Origin: an uncultured Colwellia sp.
GTDB taxonomy: Bacteria > Pseudomonadota > Gammaproteobacteria > Enterobacterales > Alteromonadaceae
Reading direction: 5' to 3'
DNA length: 60,045 nt
NCBI GenBank assembly: GCA_913061475.1
Contig: CAJXUN010000028.1
Coordinates: 1 to 60,045, forward strand
The notes below the pieces were generated by a model that saw only the letters and a program-made list of their open reading frames with translations, searched no databases and was not told where the DNA came from. The position numbers and the translations under genes were made by a program. Positions 26,724-35,551 of this stretch are shown piece by piece. Numbering within the stretch: position 1 is the first letter of the stretch; every line of letters begins with the position of its first letter.

Positions 26724-27196
26724 CCAGCAAGGGCCGAGGTGAGTTATATCGAAATACGAGCCAAGGAAAATTAGCCGGAGTTTGCGCAGGTATTGCAGAT
26801 TACTTTGGCTGGGAAACTTGGCTGGTACGTATATTAGTAGTTTCAGGCGTGTTGTTAGGCATGGGATGGTTTATTGTTATCTATATTGCAGCATGGTTCA
26901 TATTAGACAAAAAATCGTCGAGCGCTACTAATGTTAATCGCAATGCTCAACAAGGTCATCACGGTCAAGCAAAAACACGGCAGCAGCAAACCACTGAGCA
27001 GCACAGTTTTGATGAAGACATAACCAATGAGTCGATTAAAGTGAAATCACGGGTTTGGCAAGCAGGTGAGCCACCTAAGCAAGCGTTTCATGATATTAGA
27101 CGAAAATTTAAGACTTTAGAGTTAGAACTACAAGTTATTGAACGTTATGTCACATCACCAGAATTTACTGTGTCACGAGAAATAAATAAGTTATAA
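26720..27196 (+). CDS. pspC: phage shock protein C
   Basis: A membrane protein with the PspC domain at its N-terminus (ELYRNTSQGKLAGVCAGIADY, written here in two parts: ELYRNTSQGK then LAGVCAGIADYFGW), a helix-turn segment and one or two membrane helices (about 40-66). A longer-than-usual cytoplasmic/periplasmic tail of about 90 residues follows, rich in Gln, His and Thr before a C-terminal helix. It is 158 residues against 119 in E. coli. No pspD, pspE or pspG is present here. Confidence 0.92.
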   Translation: MTSKGRGELYRNTSQGKLAGVCAGIADYFGWETWLVRILVVSGVLLGMGWFIVIYIAAWFILDKKSSSATNVNRNAQQGHHGQAKTRQQQTTEQHSFDEDITNESIKVKSRVWQAGEPPKQAFHDIRRKFKTLELELQVIERYVTSPEFTVSREINKL

Positions 27197-27223
27197 GAAA
27201 AAAGCGGCTAAGCCGCTTTTTTA
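27197..27223. terminator. terminator after pspC
   Basis: AAAAAAGCGGCT and AGCCGCTTTTTT form a near-continuous palindrome around 27209-27210 with a T-run on the right and an A-run on the left. It starts at the pspC stop codon. Confidence 0.8.
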
Positions 27224-27227
27224 TTGT

Positions 27228-27253
27228 CAGCACTTTATCGCGATAAAGTGCTG
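27228..27253. repeat. 26-bp perfect palindrome between pspC and ycjX
   Basis: The left arm CAGCACTTTATCG (27228-27240) is the exact reverse complement of the right arm CGATAAAGTGCTG (27241-27253), with no loop. It sits 5 bp after the pspC terminator. It could be a protein-binding site or a transcript-processing hairpin. There is no T-run. Confidence 0.7.
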
Positions 27254-27393
27254 TTATCAAAAGTTAAAAGCCGCTAGTATCAAAGTCAATAATATTGTAG
27301 TTGAGATGTTTCAAATCAGCGAACACTCGTTGTACTAAACGTCGCAGCCACTGATCTCCTTTATGTTTATGAAATTCAAAATAGCGTCCCTGT

Positions 27394-28824
27394 ATGGCAT
27401 TTATTAATAAAGCTCAATTAGAAAAGTTAAAACAAAAAGCCAGTGATCTAGTTAATCGCTCTATCGACCAACACATAAACCTTGCGGTTACTGGGCTAAG
27501 CCGGAGTGGAAAGACAGCATTTATTACTTCGCTAGTTAACCAGCTACTGAATGAAGGCAGTAATTCACAATTAAGCTTCTTTAATGTTGTGCATCAAGGC
27601 CGGTACATTGCAGCTAAACGTGTGCCTCAGAAGCACCTCCATATACCGAGGTTTGAATATGACGGTGCATTATCGGCATTATGCGAATCACCACCCACTT
27701 GGCCTAAGCCAACCAACGGTATTAGTGAGTTGCGCTTAGCTGTTCGCTACCAACCGAAAGATTCATTGTTAAAATACGCGACGGAATCAGCCACACTCTA
27801 TATTGACATAACGGATTATCCGGGCGAATGGTTACTTGATTTACCTATGTTGTCATTGACTTTCGAAGAATGGTCAAAGCAAACAACAGCATTGCTTAAT
27901 CAAGCGCCGAGAAATGAACATGCAAAAGATTTTCTCGATAAATTAGCTAAATTTGATCCCTTTGCCATGGTCGATGAAAATGTTTTAGCACAACTTTCAC
28001 AAGAGTATACAGAGCTGTTACTGCTGTTTCGTCATCAACTTGGCCTCTCTGTTATTCAACCTGGTCGTTTTATTTTACCCGGCGAGTTAGAAGATGCGCC
28101 AATATTACAGTTTTTTCCGTACAACGGATTTGATGATATTGACAGCAATGACTACCAAAATGCCAAGGATGATTGTTATATTGGTATGTTAAGAGCTCGG
28201 TTCATCGAATATAAAGAGCGCGTTGTGCGCCGTTTTTATAAAGAGCATTTTATTAACTTTGACCGACAAATCGTACTTGCGGATTGCTTAACACCATTAA
28301 ATAAAGGGCCTGAGAGTTTTGCGGATTTACAAAACGCCATGGCGATGATCATGGAAAGTTTTCAATATGGTAAATCAAGCATACTGTCGCGATTATTTTC
28401 GCCAAAAATTGATCGCTTATTGTTTGCCGCGACTAAGGCTGATCATGTTACACCTGAACAGCACGGTAATTTAGTGTCATTTTTAAATAAGTTAGTTTTT
28501 CAAACAAAGCAGCAATTAAGCTTTGATGCTATTAAAATGAAAACTATTGCACTGGCTTCTGTTAAAGCAACCAAAGTAGGTAAGAGTCAATATCAAGGCC
28601 GAAATATCCCGGTAATTAAAGGGCGTCAGCTCAGTAATGATAAAATGATTACCTTATTTCCAGGAACGGTTCCTGCTAGCATTCCAACGCTTGATTATTG
28701 GCAATCACAAGCTTTTAATTACGTTGCCTTTTCACCTATTGAGCCGGCAAACCACGATGAGTGCTTGCCACACTTACGCATGGATCAAATGTTGCAATTT
28801 TTGCTTGGGGACAAATTAAAATGA
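27394..28824 (+). CDS. ycjX: YcjX-family GTPase-like protein (DUF463)
   Basis: A predicted P-loop NTPase of the YcjX family, which accompanies the psp operon in many proteobacteria and belongs to the psp regulon in E. coli; its biochemical role is unclear. The 476-residue protein has Walker A GLSRSGKTAF near residues 34-43 and the DITDYPGEWLLDLP segment near 140-153, family hallmarks. No good RBS is visible before ATG 27394. It overlaps ycjF by 4 bp. Confidence 0.93.
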   Translation: MAFINKAQLEKLKQKASDLVNRSIDQHINLAVTGLSRSGKTAFITSLVNQLLNEGSNSQLSFFNVVHQGRYIAAKRVPQKHLHIPRFEYDGALSALCESPPTWPKPTNGISELRLAVRYQPKDSLLKYATESATLYIDITDYPGEWLLDLPMLSLTFEEWSKQTTALLNQAPRNEHAKDFLDKLAKFDPFAMVDENVLAQLSQEYTELLLLFRHQLGLSVIQPGRFILPGELEDAPILQFFPYNGFDDIDSNDYQNAKDDCYIGMLRARFIEYKERVVRRFYKEHFINFDRQIVLADCLTPLNKGPESFADLQNAMAMIMESFQYGKSSILSRLFSPKIDRLLFAATKADHVTPEQHGNLVSFLNKLVFQTKQQLSFDAIKMKTIALASVKATKVGKSQYQGRNIPVIKGRQLSNDKMITLFPGTVPASIPTLDYWQSQAFNYVAFSPIEPANHDECLPHLRMDQMLQFLLGDKLK

Positions 28825-29837
28825 TTGAACAAAAAGAAAAATACCAGCAACAGATATTATTTGATGAAGTTGAAGTGAATAGCAATGGATTAGAAGACAA
28901 CACACGACAAATTATTGTCAATGACCAAGACTGGATAGGCGATGAGCAAAAAGAAGTCGTAGACGATAACATAGCGATAGAAACTAAAAAGCCAAGTTGG
29001 CTTTGGCGTACTTTAGGTCTTGTTTTTGTTACTTTAGTCGGCATAGAAACGACACAGTTTTTTATTGACGGTTTTAGCCAATCACCAATTATCGCAAGCC
29101 TATATGCTATTTTACTGGCCGGTTTATCGCTAGTTTGTGCTCGCAGTATTTGGCGTGAGATTTCGGGGTTGAGGCAATTTAAATATCAGCAAAACATTAA
29201 GCAACAGGCGTTAAATATTATTAATGAAGAAGGGCACGTTGATGCGGCCGCGCTTTGTGAAAAAATATCTCAACGTTTACCGTGCGATCTAGCTGAATTT
29301 GATCATAGTTCGTGGCATAAGTTACCGCTGGAAGAGTATAACGATGCTGAAATAATTCAGTTGTATTCTCGTCATGTCTTGGCGCAGGTTGATCAGAAAG
29401 CGATGAAGGAAATTGCCAAGTTTTCCTCAGAGTCAGTCGTGTTAGTTGCGCTAAGCCCCATTGCTATTATTGATATGTTACTTATGCTCTGGCGAAATTT
29501 ACGCTTGGTCAATAAAATAGCCTCACTTTATGGCTTACAATTAAGTTATTGGAGCCGAGTTAAATTAATTAAACAAGTGATTATTAATATGGCTTACGCT
29601 GGGGCAAGTGAACTAGTTGCCGATTTAGGTGCCGACCTCCTCGGTGCAGAACTCTTAGGCAAGTTATCAGCCCGAATGGCGCAGGGCTTAGGTGCCGGTA
29701 TGTTAACCGCGCGCTTAGGTTTAAAAGCCATGCACTTATGTCGACCTATTCCCTTTACCGATGATGCGCCTAAACTGGGTCATATACGTCAAAAAATTGT
29801 GAGTCAAGTGCAGCAGTTGGTCAAAAAGTCACGCTAA
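28821..29837 (+). CDS. ycjF: YcjF-family inner-membrane protein (UPF0283)
   Basis: A membrane protein paired with YcjX downstream of psp genes. I start at ATG 28821, overlapping the ycjX stop (ATGA), for 338 residues. The frame is open further upstream inside ycjX, but that would be a long overlap without an RBS. Two membrane helices occur near 66-110, and a C-terminal domain has alanine/glycine-rich hydrophobic segments (about 240-310). Function is unknown beyond envelope-stress association. Confidence 0.9.
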   Translation: MIEQKEKYQQQILFDEVEVNSNGLEDNTRQIIVNDQDWIGDEQKEVVDDNIAIETKKPSWLWRTLGLVFVTLVGIETTQFFIDGFSQSPIIASLYAILLAGLSLVCARSIWREISGLRQFKYQQNIKQQALNIINEEGHVDAAALCEKISQRLPCDLAEFDHSSWHKLPLEEYNDAEIIQLYSRHVLAQVDQKAMKEIAKFSSESVVLVALSPIAIIDMLLMLWRNLRLVNKIASLYGLQLSYWSRVKLIKQVIINMAYAGASELVADLGADLLGAELLGKLSARMAQGLGAGMLTARLGLKAMHLCRPIPFTDDAPKLGHIRQKIVSQVQQLVKKSR

Positions 29838-29879
29838 GTCATTGAAAGTATGTGTTAATTTTGAATTTGTATATTCAGA

Positions 29880-29897
29880 TGTAACACAAATTTTACA
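29880..29897 (+). promoter_or_regulatory. TyrR/PhhR box upstream of phhA
   Basis: TGTAAC-ACAAAT-TTTACA matches the TyrR box TGTAAA-N6-TTTACA at 11 of 12 fixed positions. It lies about 150 bp before phhA, whose operon includes a TyrR-type regulator at 31317. Confidence 0.75.
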
Positions 29898-30043
29898 CTC
29901 TTTTGTTATGGTCGAAAAATAGCCACTTTGAAAGTCGTGCTTTTTCTACACTTGTTGCCTTACTATTGAAGCAACTAAAGCAGATTTAAATATCAAAATA
30001 ACATTAAAAATAAAATTGATATTCACTAAGTAAGGTTAAAACA

Positions 30044-30856
30044 ATGGCGAAGGCGACTAAGTATGTTTCAAAAGTTGCAGATGAACATGGCAATATTGCC
30101 TGGTCAGCGGCAGAAAACCAAATTTGGCAAGCGTTAATTACCCGACAACTTGCTAACGTGCAGAATACCGCATGTGACGAATTTATTGAGGGTTTGAGTA
30201 TATTAAACCTTCCTCAAGACCGTATCCCACAATTAGAAGAAGTTAGTACGGTATTAAGAGCAACCACAGGCTGGAGTTGTGAACCGGTACCAGCGTTAAT
30301 TGGTTTTGGTGAGTTTTTTCGCTTGCTGTCAGAAAAAAAGTTCCCTGTCGCGACATTTATTCGTTCGCAAGAAGAATTTGATTATTTACAAGAGCCAGAT
30401 ATATTTCATGAAATATATGGTCACTGCCCGTTACTGACCAATGAGTCATTTGCCAACTACACCCAAGCTTACGGCATGATGGGCCTAAATGCCTCGAAAG
30501 AAGATCGCGTATTTTTGGCTCGACTTTATTGGTTTACCGTAGAGTTTGGTTTACTTAACACCCCTAAAGGTTTACGCGTCTATGGCGGCGGTATTTTGTC
30601 GTCACCAAGTGAAACAGAATATGCATTACATGATCAAAATGTTGAAAGAAAAAATCTTGATGTTCTAGATGTTTTGAGGACGCAATATCGCATTGATATT
30701 ATGCAGCCGGTTTATTTTATGCTCGAGAAAGTCAGTGATCTAGATAATATACGAAAATTAGAAGTAGAAGATATTATGGTGTTGGTAGAACAAGCAAAAG
30801 AAATTGGTTTACACCCACCTAAATTTGAATTAAAAACAACCTCAAAAGCAAGTTAA
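30044..30856 (+). CDS. phhA: phenylalanine 4-monooxygenase
   Basis: A tetrahydrobiopterin-type, iron-dependent hydroxylase converting phenylalanine to tyrosine. The 270-residue bacterial form has only the catalytic domain. Iron ligands are visible as His122 and His127 in DIFHEIYGHCP and Glu167 in YWFTVEFGLL. The pterin-binding GFGEFFRLL segment precedes them. ATG 30044 follows TAAGGTTAAAAC. phhB begins 9 bp after the stop, so cofactor recycling is co-transcribed. Confidence 0.97.
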   Translation: MAKATKYVSKVADEHGNIAWSAAENQIWQALITRQLANVQNTACDEFIEGLSILNLPQDRIPQLEEVSTVLRATTGWSCEPVPALIGFGEFFRLLSEKKFPVATFIRSQEEFDYLQEPDIFHEIYGHCPLLTNESFANYTQAYGMMGLNASKEDRVFLARLYWFTVEFGLLNTPKGLRVYGGGILSSPSETEYALHDQNVERKNLDVLDVLRTQYRIDIMQPVYFMLEKVSDLDNIRKLEVEDIMVLVEQAKEIGLHPPKFELKTTSKAS

Positions 30857-30865
30857 GGAAATTTT

Positions 30866-31204
30866 ATGAGTGGCGAATTATCGAATCAACAATGTGAAGC
30901 ATGTCAAGTTGATGCACCAAAGGTTAGCGATGATGAATTAGCGGATTTATTAGCGCAAATTCCTGATTGGATACCTGAAGTGAATAATGGCGTTATGATG
31001 TTAGAGCGTGTTTATAAGTTTAAAAACTATAAATTAGCTTGGGCGTTTGCAAATAAAGTGTCGGAATTAGCAGAAGAAGAATTTCATCATCCGGCCATTT
31101 TATTAGAGTGGGGTAAAGTGAAAGTTACTTGGTGGACCCATGCTATCAAAGGGCTGCATAAAAATGACTTTATCTGTGCAGCAAAAACGGATCAACTTCT
31201 GTAA
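30866..31204 (+). CDS. phhB: pterin-4-alpha-carbinolamine dehydratase
   Basis: Dehydrates the 4a-hydroxypterin released by PhhA, regenerating the cofactor. The 112-residue protein has the DCoH fold signatures [17 protein letters not shown] (residues 71-87; His74-His75 catalytic) and [12 protein letters not shown] (90-101; His92, Asp101). A short Cys-containing N-terminus precedes the domain. RBS AAGGAA precedes ATG 30866, and a terminator follows. Confidence 0.95.
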   Translation: MSGELSNQQCEACQVDAPKVSDDELADLLAQIPDWIPEVNNGVMMLERVYKFKNYKLAWAFANKVSELAEEEFHHPAILLEWGKVKVTWWTHAIKGLHKNDFICAAKTDQLL

Positions 31205-31228
31205 CGTTTTCTTACAACAATAATATCT

Positions 31229-31259
31229 AGCCTCCTATTAAAGGGGGCTTTTTTTTTTT
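31229..31259 (+). terminator. terminator after phhB
   Basis: AGCCTCC (31229-31235) pairs with GGGGGCT (31243-31249, one U-G wobble) across a 7-nt loop, followed by ten or more T. The T-run merges into the TyrR box at 31259. Confidence 0.85.
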
Positions 31260-31276
31260 GTAAAAAATAGTTTACA
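31259..31276 (+). promoter_or_regulatory. perfect TyrR box upstream of the tyrR-like gene
   Basis: TGTAAA-AAATAG-TTTACA matches the TyrR consensus at 12 of 12 fixed positions. It overlaps a -10-like TACAAT (31273-31278) and starts 58 bp before the tyrR start codon, which suggests autoregulation by occlusion. Confidence 0.8.
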
Positions 31277-31316
31277 ATAGCGCTACTAGATTTTGTTGTT
31301 TGCTTGAGGTTATTAA

Positions 31317-32867
31317 ATGCGTTTAGAAATTGGTTGTCACGACCGAGTTGGTATCGCACAAAGTGTTTTGGCAATATTTGTTGACCGCGGGATTGATCTT
31401 CGTGGTATCGAATTAAAACAACCGGGTAAAATCTTTATAAATATACCTGACTTAGCGTTTTCTGAGTTACAAGATTTTATGCCACAATTACGTTTAATTG
31501 ACGGTGTTTTAGACGTTAAGACCACGCCTTATATGCCGTCTGAACGAGAACGAAATGAATTTGAAACCTTAGTAAAAACCTTTCCCGATCCCTTTATTTC
31601 GGTTGATAGTAAAGGGCAAATACGCATGGTTAATAATGCGGCAGCCCAGATCATGTGTGATTCACTTGAAAACATTGTTGGTGAGCAAGTAGGGCAATGG
31701 CTAAAAGGCTTCAATTTTACCCGCTGGTTAGATAGTGAAGAAGTGCTGGCTCAAACCCGTCGTATTAAATTTCAAGAAGATGATTTTGTTGCTGATATTA
31801 TTCCTATTCATGTTGCTGAAGGTGACGAAGCTCAGGTGCTTGCTGGCGCGGTATTGATATTAAAATCAGAGGCGAGACTGGGTCAACAAATCAGTGCCTT
31901 TAAAAAAGCCAACGAAAATAACTTTACTGGTATTCAGGCCAACAGTAGCTCAATGCGTAAATTGATACGTGAAGCTAAACGTATGGCTTTGCTTGATTCC
32001 TCGATGTTGATTGTTGGAGAAACAGGTACCGGTAAAGAATTACTCGCACGTGCTTGTCATGCAGCGAGTGACCGCGCTGATAAGCCCTTTATGACCTTAA
32101 GTTGTGCAGCATTACCTGATGATGCGGCAGAAACTGAGTTATTTGGCTCAGGCACAGCTGGCGCAATAAATAGTAAACGCGGCATATTTGAATCCGCTGA
32201 TGGTGGTACGATATTTTTTGATGAAGTCGGCGAAATGTCGGCAAAATTACAAACTAAGGTACTACGTGTTATTCAAGATGGAACTTTTAGGCGCATTGAT
32301 GACGAACAAGAAATCAAAGTGAATGTGCGCATTATCGGTTCAACAAATCGCGACCTCCTCAGTATGGTGTCGCTTGGTGAGTTTAGAGAAGACTTATACT
32401 ACCGGTTAAATGTGCTAGGACTTAATATTCCGTCTTTACGGGAACGACGTTCTGATATTGTTCCACTGGCGGAACTTTTTGTTGCTAAATTCGGTCAACG
32501 TATAGGTAAAACGCATATTTCATTTGATAGCGAATGTCTTGAGTTTATTGAACATTACCCTTGGCCAGGTAATGTGAGACAGTTAGAGAACGTGTTGATT
32601 CGAGCTGTGTCACTCATTGAGGGAAATATCATCATGACTTCTCATCTACAATTACCAGCATATACACGTGAACATGGTTATTTGGAACAAGATTTTGAAG
32701 GGACATTGGACGCGGCAGTGAAGAATTTTGAAGCCGATTTACTACGTAAGCTTTACCCTGCGTATCCAAGTACTCGCCAATTAGCCAAAAAACTAGGCCT
32801 TAGTCATACGGCTATTGCCAATAAATTACGTGATTACGATATTAACAAGAAAACAGTGAAAATTTAG
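31317..32867 (+). CDS. tyrR: TyrR/PhhR-type aromatic amino acid regulator
   Basis: A transcription factor of the TyrR family, sensing aromatic amino acids. The 516-residue protein (513 in E. coli TyrR) has an N-terminal ACT domain (about 1-70), a PAS domain (about 80-190) and an AAA+ domain with Walker A GETGTGKE and Walker B GGTIFFDEVGE. The C-terminal helix-turn-helix reads STRQLAKKLGLSHTAIANKL. The GAFTGA loop is replaced by TAGAINSKR, so like E. coli TyrR it should work with sigma-70. Position after phhAB argues for a PhhR-like activating role. Confidence 0.93.
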   Translation: MRLEIGCHDRVGIAQSVLAIFVDRGIDLRGIELKQPGKIFINIPDLAFSELQDFMPQLRLIDGVLDVKTTPYMPSERERNEFETLVKTFPDPFISVDSKGQIRMVNNAAAQIMCDSLENIVGEQVGQWLKGFNFTRWLDSEEVLAQTRRIKFQEDDFVADIIPIHVAEGDEAQVLAGAVLILKSEARLGQQISAFKKANENNFTGIQANSSSMRKLIREAKRMALLDSSMLIVGETGTGKELLARACHAASDRADKPFMTLSCAALPDDAAETELFGSGTAGAINSKRGIFESADGGTIFFDEVGEMSAKLQTKVLRVIQDGTFRRIDDEQEIKVNVRIIGSTNRDLLSMVSLGEFREDLYYRLNVLGLNIPSLRERRSDIVPLAELFVAKFGQRIGKTHISFDSECLEFIEHYPWPGNVRQLENVLIRAVSLIEGNIIMTSHLQLPAYTREHGYLEQDFEGTLDAAVKNFEADLLRKLYPAYPSTRQLAKKLGLSHTAIANKLRDYDINKKTVKI

Positions 32868-32926
32868 CGCTAAATTGGCCGTAACTATATTGCGGCCTTA
32901 CTATAAAAATTATTTGAGTATGAAAA

Positions 32927-33568
32927 ATGAAATTATATGGTTACTGGCGTTCATCTGCTGCCTATAGAGTTAGAATTGCCCTACATTTAAAAGCTTTGGA
33001 ATTTGAATCAATACCTGTGCATTTGGTAAAAGATGGAGGCGAACAACATAAAGATAGTTACACGCACTTAAACCCGACACACTTAGTACCGACTTTTGTT
33101 GATGATGATGTGGTTTTACATCAATCTATCGCCATTATTGAGTACCTTGATGAGAAGTTTCCCGAAACAGCGATATACCCTAAAGACATTGTCGCGAAAG
33201 CAAAAGTAAAAGCGTTGGCGTTAGACGTTGCTTGTGAAATTCATCCTGTTAATAACTTGCGAGTGCAACAATATCTTGCGAAGCAATTATCATTACAAGA
33301 AAGTGATAAACTGACTTGGAGCCATCATTGGATGAAGTTAGGGTTTCAAGCAATCGAAAAACAACTAGAGGTCAACGCAGGTAAATATTGTTTTGGTGAT
33401 AATATCTCTATGGCAGATATTTGCTTAGTACCTCAAGTATATAACGCTTATCGCTTTAATCTTGATATGAATGAATTTCCGAATATTTGCCGAATTACTG
33501 AAAATTGTAATCAGCACGCAGCATTTGTTGCCGCATTACCCGAAAATCAGAATGATGCACAGCATTAA
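32927..33568 (+). CDS. maiA: maleylacetoacetate isomerase (GST zeta class)
   Basis: A glutathione-dependent isomerase converting maleylacetoacetate to fumarylacetoacetate in tyrosine/homogentisate degradation. The 213-residue protein has the N-terminal thioredoxin-like domain with the zeta-class active-site motif SSAAYRVRIAL (residues 9-19). The glutathione-binding VPTFVDDD and HQSIAIIEYL follow, then a helical C-terminal domain containing DICLVPQVYNA. It follows tyrR by 59 bp. The other homogentisate-pathway genes are not in this window. Confidence 0.93.
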   Translation: MKLYGYWRSSAAYRVRIALHLKALEFESIPVHLVKDGGEQHKDSYTHLNPTHLVPTFVDDDVVLHQSIAIIEYLDEKFPETAIYPKDIVAKAKVKALALDVACEIHPVNNLRVQQYLAKQLSLQESDKLTWSHHWMKLGFQAIEKQLEVNAGKYCFGDNISMADICLVPQVYNAYRFNLDMNEFPNICRITENCNQHAAFVAALPENQNDAQH

Positions 33569-33645
33569 CTTACAATTTGGTTTAAAATTAATCTGTAGAA
33601 ATTAAACATTTGTTATGTCATTACTTACAAAAATTTAAGGTTATT

Positions 33646-34500
33646 ATGTCAATTCAAAATGCTGAACAAAAACAAACACCTTGGGCTGTTATTGCGATTA
33701 TTGTTGCCGCTATTATTGCTTTTGTAGTTTACTACTATGTGATTGCAGCGGATGATAAAGAAGCCCCTGTTGAGGTTGCGACTTCGGTTGTTGCGCCAGA
33801 GCCCGAACTTGAGATTGAAACGACTCCTGAGATAATTGAGCCTGAAGCGATTATAGAGCCAGCAGTGGAAGACGTTGTTGAGCTTGAGCCTGAAATAGCC
33901 TTACCGACATTAGATGAAAGTGACCAGTGGTTCACCACTAAATTACCGAATTTAACTTGGCGTAAAGAGTTACTTAAATTAGTCGTAACTGATGATATGG
34001 TCCGCCGATTTGTGGTATTTACTGATAATTTTAGTCAAGGAACCTTGGCCTATGAACACATGCCGCTAATTAGCCCTAATACAAAGTTTACGGCAATTGA
34101 AGCGCAAACTGAAAATGGCACTAAATGGCAGTGGGATGAAAGCAGTGCTCGCCGCTTTAGTTTATATGTTGACCTGTTGCGTTCGATGGATAGCGAAATG
34201 CTAATCCAGTGGTATGTTGAGTTAAAACCTTTAATTGACCAAGCGTATGGAGAATTAGGCTACCCTGATGCAGAGTTTACCGAAGTGCTTCACAGTGCAA
34301 TAACAAAAGTGTTGGATATGGAAATACCTAAAGCTCAACCAGAATTAGTACGCCCTAGCGTTATGTATAAATATAAAGATGAATCTTTAGAATCTTTAGA
34401 TGACGCAGAGAAGTTATTACTTAGGTTAGGCAAAGAGAATTTACTTGTCATCAAGTCAGTGCTGCTAGAGATTAACGAAAAGTTAGCAAGAGCGCGTTAG
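33646..34500 (+). CDS. DUF3014-family membrane-anchored protein
   Basis: The start at ATG 33646 (RBS TAAGG 33636-33640) gives 284 residues. It has a short cytoplasmic N-terminus, one membrane helix (about 14-34) and an acidic Glu/Pro-rich linker (about 40-90). A globular extracytoplasmic domain follows with FVVFTDNFSQGTLAYEHMPL and the C-terminal ARPSVMYKYKDESLESL-like segment, which I recognise as DUF3014. Function is unknown. It is 4 bp before the acyltransferase gene, so the two are probably co-translated. Confidence 0.75.
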   Translation: MSIQNAEQKQTPWAVIAIIVAAIIAFVVYYYVIAADDKEAPVEVATSVVAPEPELEIETTPEIIEPEAIIEPAVEDVVELEPEIALPTLDESDQWFTTKLPNLTWRKELLKLVVTDDMVRRFVVFTDNFSQGTLAYEHMPLISPNTKFTAIEAQTENGTKWQWDESSARRFSLYVDLLRSMDSEMLIQWYVELKPLIDQAYGELGYPDAEFTEVLHSAITKVLDMEIPKAQPELVRPSVMYKYKDESLESLDDAEKLLLRLGKENLLVIKSVLLEINEKLARAR

Positions 34501-34504
34501 AGTA

Positions 34505-35098
34505 ATGAGTCTGTTGAAAATACCTACGGTACCCGCTTGTATTCCGAGGCGTAATTATGGTGTTTTAAGGCGATTAGCAAGCAAAGCGCTAGTGTTGAAT
34601 GGTTGGACCGTTTGCGGCGAGCTGCCAGAACAACCCAAGTTGATATTAGCGGTAGCACCTCATACGTCAAATTGGGATTTTTTTCTCGGTATCGCGGCCA
34701 TGTTTTCATTGAATATAAAAGTATCGTTCTTCGGTAAAGCAAGCATCTTTCGATGGCCAGTAAAGTCACTTTTAACAGCTATTGGTGGTATTGCTGTTGA
34801 TCGTAGCCATAGCCATGGTGTTGTCGGACAAATTGTCGAAGAGTTTAAGCGAAACGATAAATTTATCTTAGGTTTGGCGCCTGAAGGCACGCGTAGTAAA
34901 ACACTTGAATGGAAAACTGGCTTTTTACAAATTGCCAAACAAGCAAATGTACCGGTAGTACCGGTTAGTTTCGATTTCGCAAAAAAAGAAATACGATTTC
35001 ATCCTGCTTGCGCTATTACCGGAGAAATTAAACAAGAATTAGTTGAGTTTAAGCAAGTATTTTCTAATGTTTGTGCAAAAAATCCGCAAGCAGTTTGA
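34505..35098 (+). CDS. PlsC-type lysophospholipid acyltransferase family protein
   Basis: A probable glycerophospholipid acyltransferase. The 197-residue protein has the HX4D catalytic motif (HTSNWD, about residues 53-58) and the acyl-acceptor motif APEGTRSKT (about 125-133), both expected for PlsC/LPLAT enzymes. There is no long membrane segment beyond a hydrophobic stretch after HX4D. The short, soluble-like form resembles the small LPLAT proteins seen in marine gammaproteobacteria rather than canonical PlsC (about 245 residues). Its substrate is not known. Confidence 0.85.
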   Translation: MSLLKIPTVPACIPRRNYGVLRRLASKALVLNGWTVCGELPEQPKLILAVAPHTSNWDFFLGIAAMFSLNIKVSFFGKASIFRWPVKSLLTAIGGIAVDRSHSHGVVGQIVEEFKRNDKFILGLAPEGTRSKTLEWKTGFLQIAKQANVPVVPVSFDFAKKEIRFHPACAITGEIKQELVEFKQVFSNVCAKNPQAV

Positions 35099-35114
35099 TT
35101 TTAGCAACTAGCGC

Positions 35115-35143
35115 TTGCAACTCGTCAATTGATTAGCGATAAT
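35115..35143 (+). promoter_or_regulatory. promoter of the 4.5S RNA gene
   Basis: TTGCAA (35115-35120), a 17-bp spacer and GATAAT (35138-35143), followed by a GC-rich discriminator CGCGCCGCG. It would start about 30 nt upstream of the mature RNA. Confidence 0.65.
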
Positions 35144-35179
35144 TCGCGCCGCGTTAGAGGTATTCTTTAGCGCTACTAT

Positions 35180-35293
35180 GGTGACCCTTTTGGTCCCTTC
35201 GCAATGATACTCTGTGAACTCGGCCAGGTCCGGAAGGAAGCAACCGCAGCAGACGACTCATGTGCCGGAGTGTGGCTATTAGGGTTGCCACCC
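35180..35293 (+). ncRNA. ffs: 4.5S signal recognition particle RNA
   Basis: The 114-nt region contains the invariant SRP domain IV core AGGTCCGGAAGGAAGCA (35226-35242; GGAA tetraloop and symmetric/asymmetric loops that bind Ffh). The flanking arms ATACTCTGT and CATGTGCCGG and the closing ends GGTGACCC/AGGGTTGCCACC are also present. Length equals E. coli 4.5S RNA (114 nt). The ends are estimated by analogy. Confidence 0.93.
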
Positions 35294-35551
35294 AATATTT
35301 TAAAGCTGTCGATATAACCCTACCTTAACAAAATACAACCATACTTTAGCAAAGTTTATTTTTTGACCAGTTATTCAGTAAGTTTATTACGTATATATGT
35401 TGGAATTTAAATGTACAAACGTACCTTAAAGAAATCAACAGTAAAAAATAGTCAAAAATTTTCCAATAAAAAATGCGGGAAAATGATCGTTGTTGAATCT
35501 TCTCTAGAATATGATTCGTGCTTCCATTTTGAATTTTCCAAACAGATCTGG
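35294..35551. other. non-coding stretch between ffs and the IS remnant
   Basis: AT-rich sequence with no recognisable gene. Open frames here on both strands have no family resemblance. It may include eroded ends of the insertion sequence whose transposase remnant follows. No clear terminator for ffs was seen. Confidence 0.4.

Noticed and set aside
28761-28820. An upstream start for ycjF within ycjX
   Set aside because: There is no RBS, and the ATGA overlap at 28821 is the usual coupling and the right family N-terminus.
31317-32867. Possible sigma-54 activator function of the TyrR-like protein
   Set aside because: The AAA+ domain lacks the GAFTGA loop needed to contact sigma-54; it reads TAGAINSKR instead.
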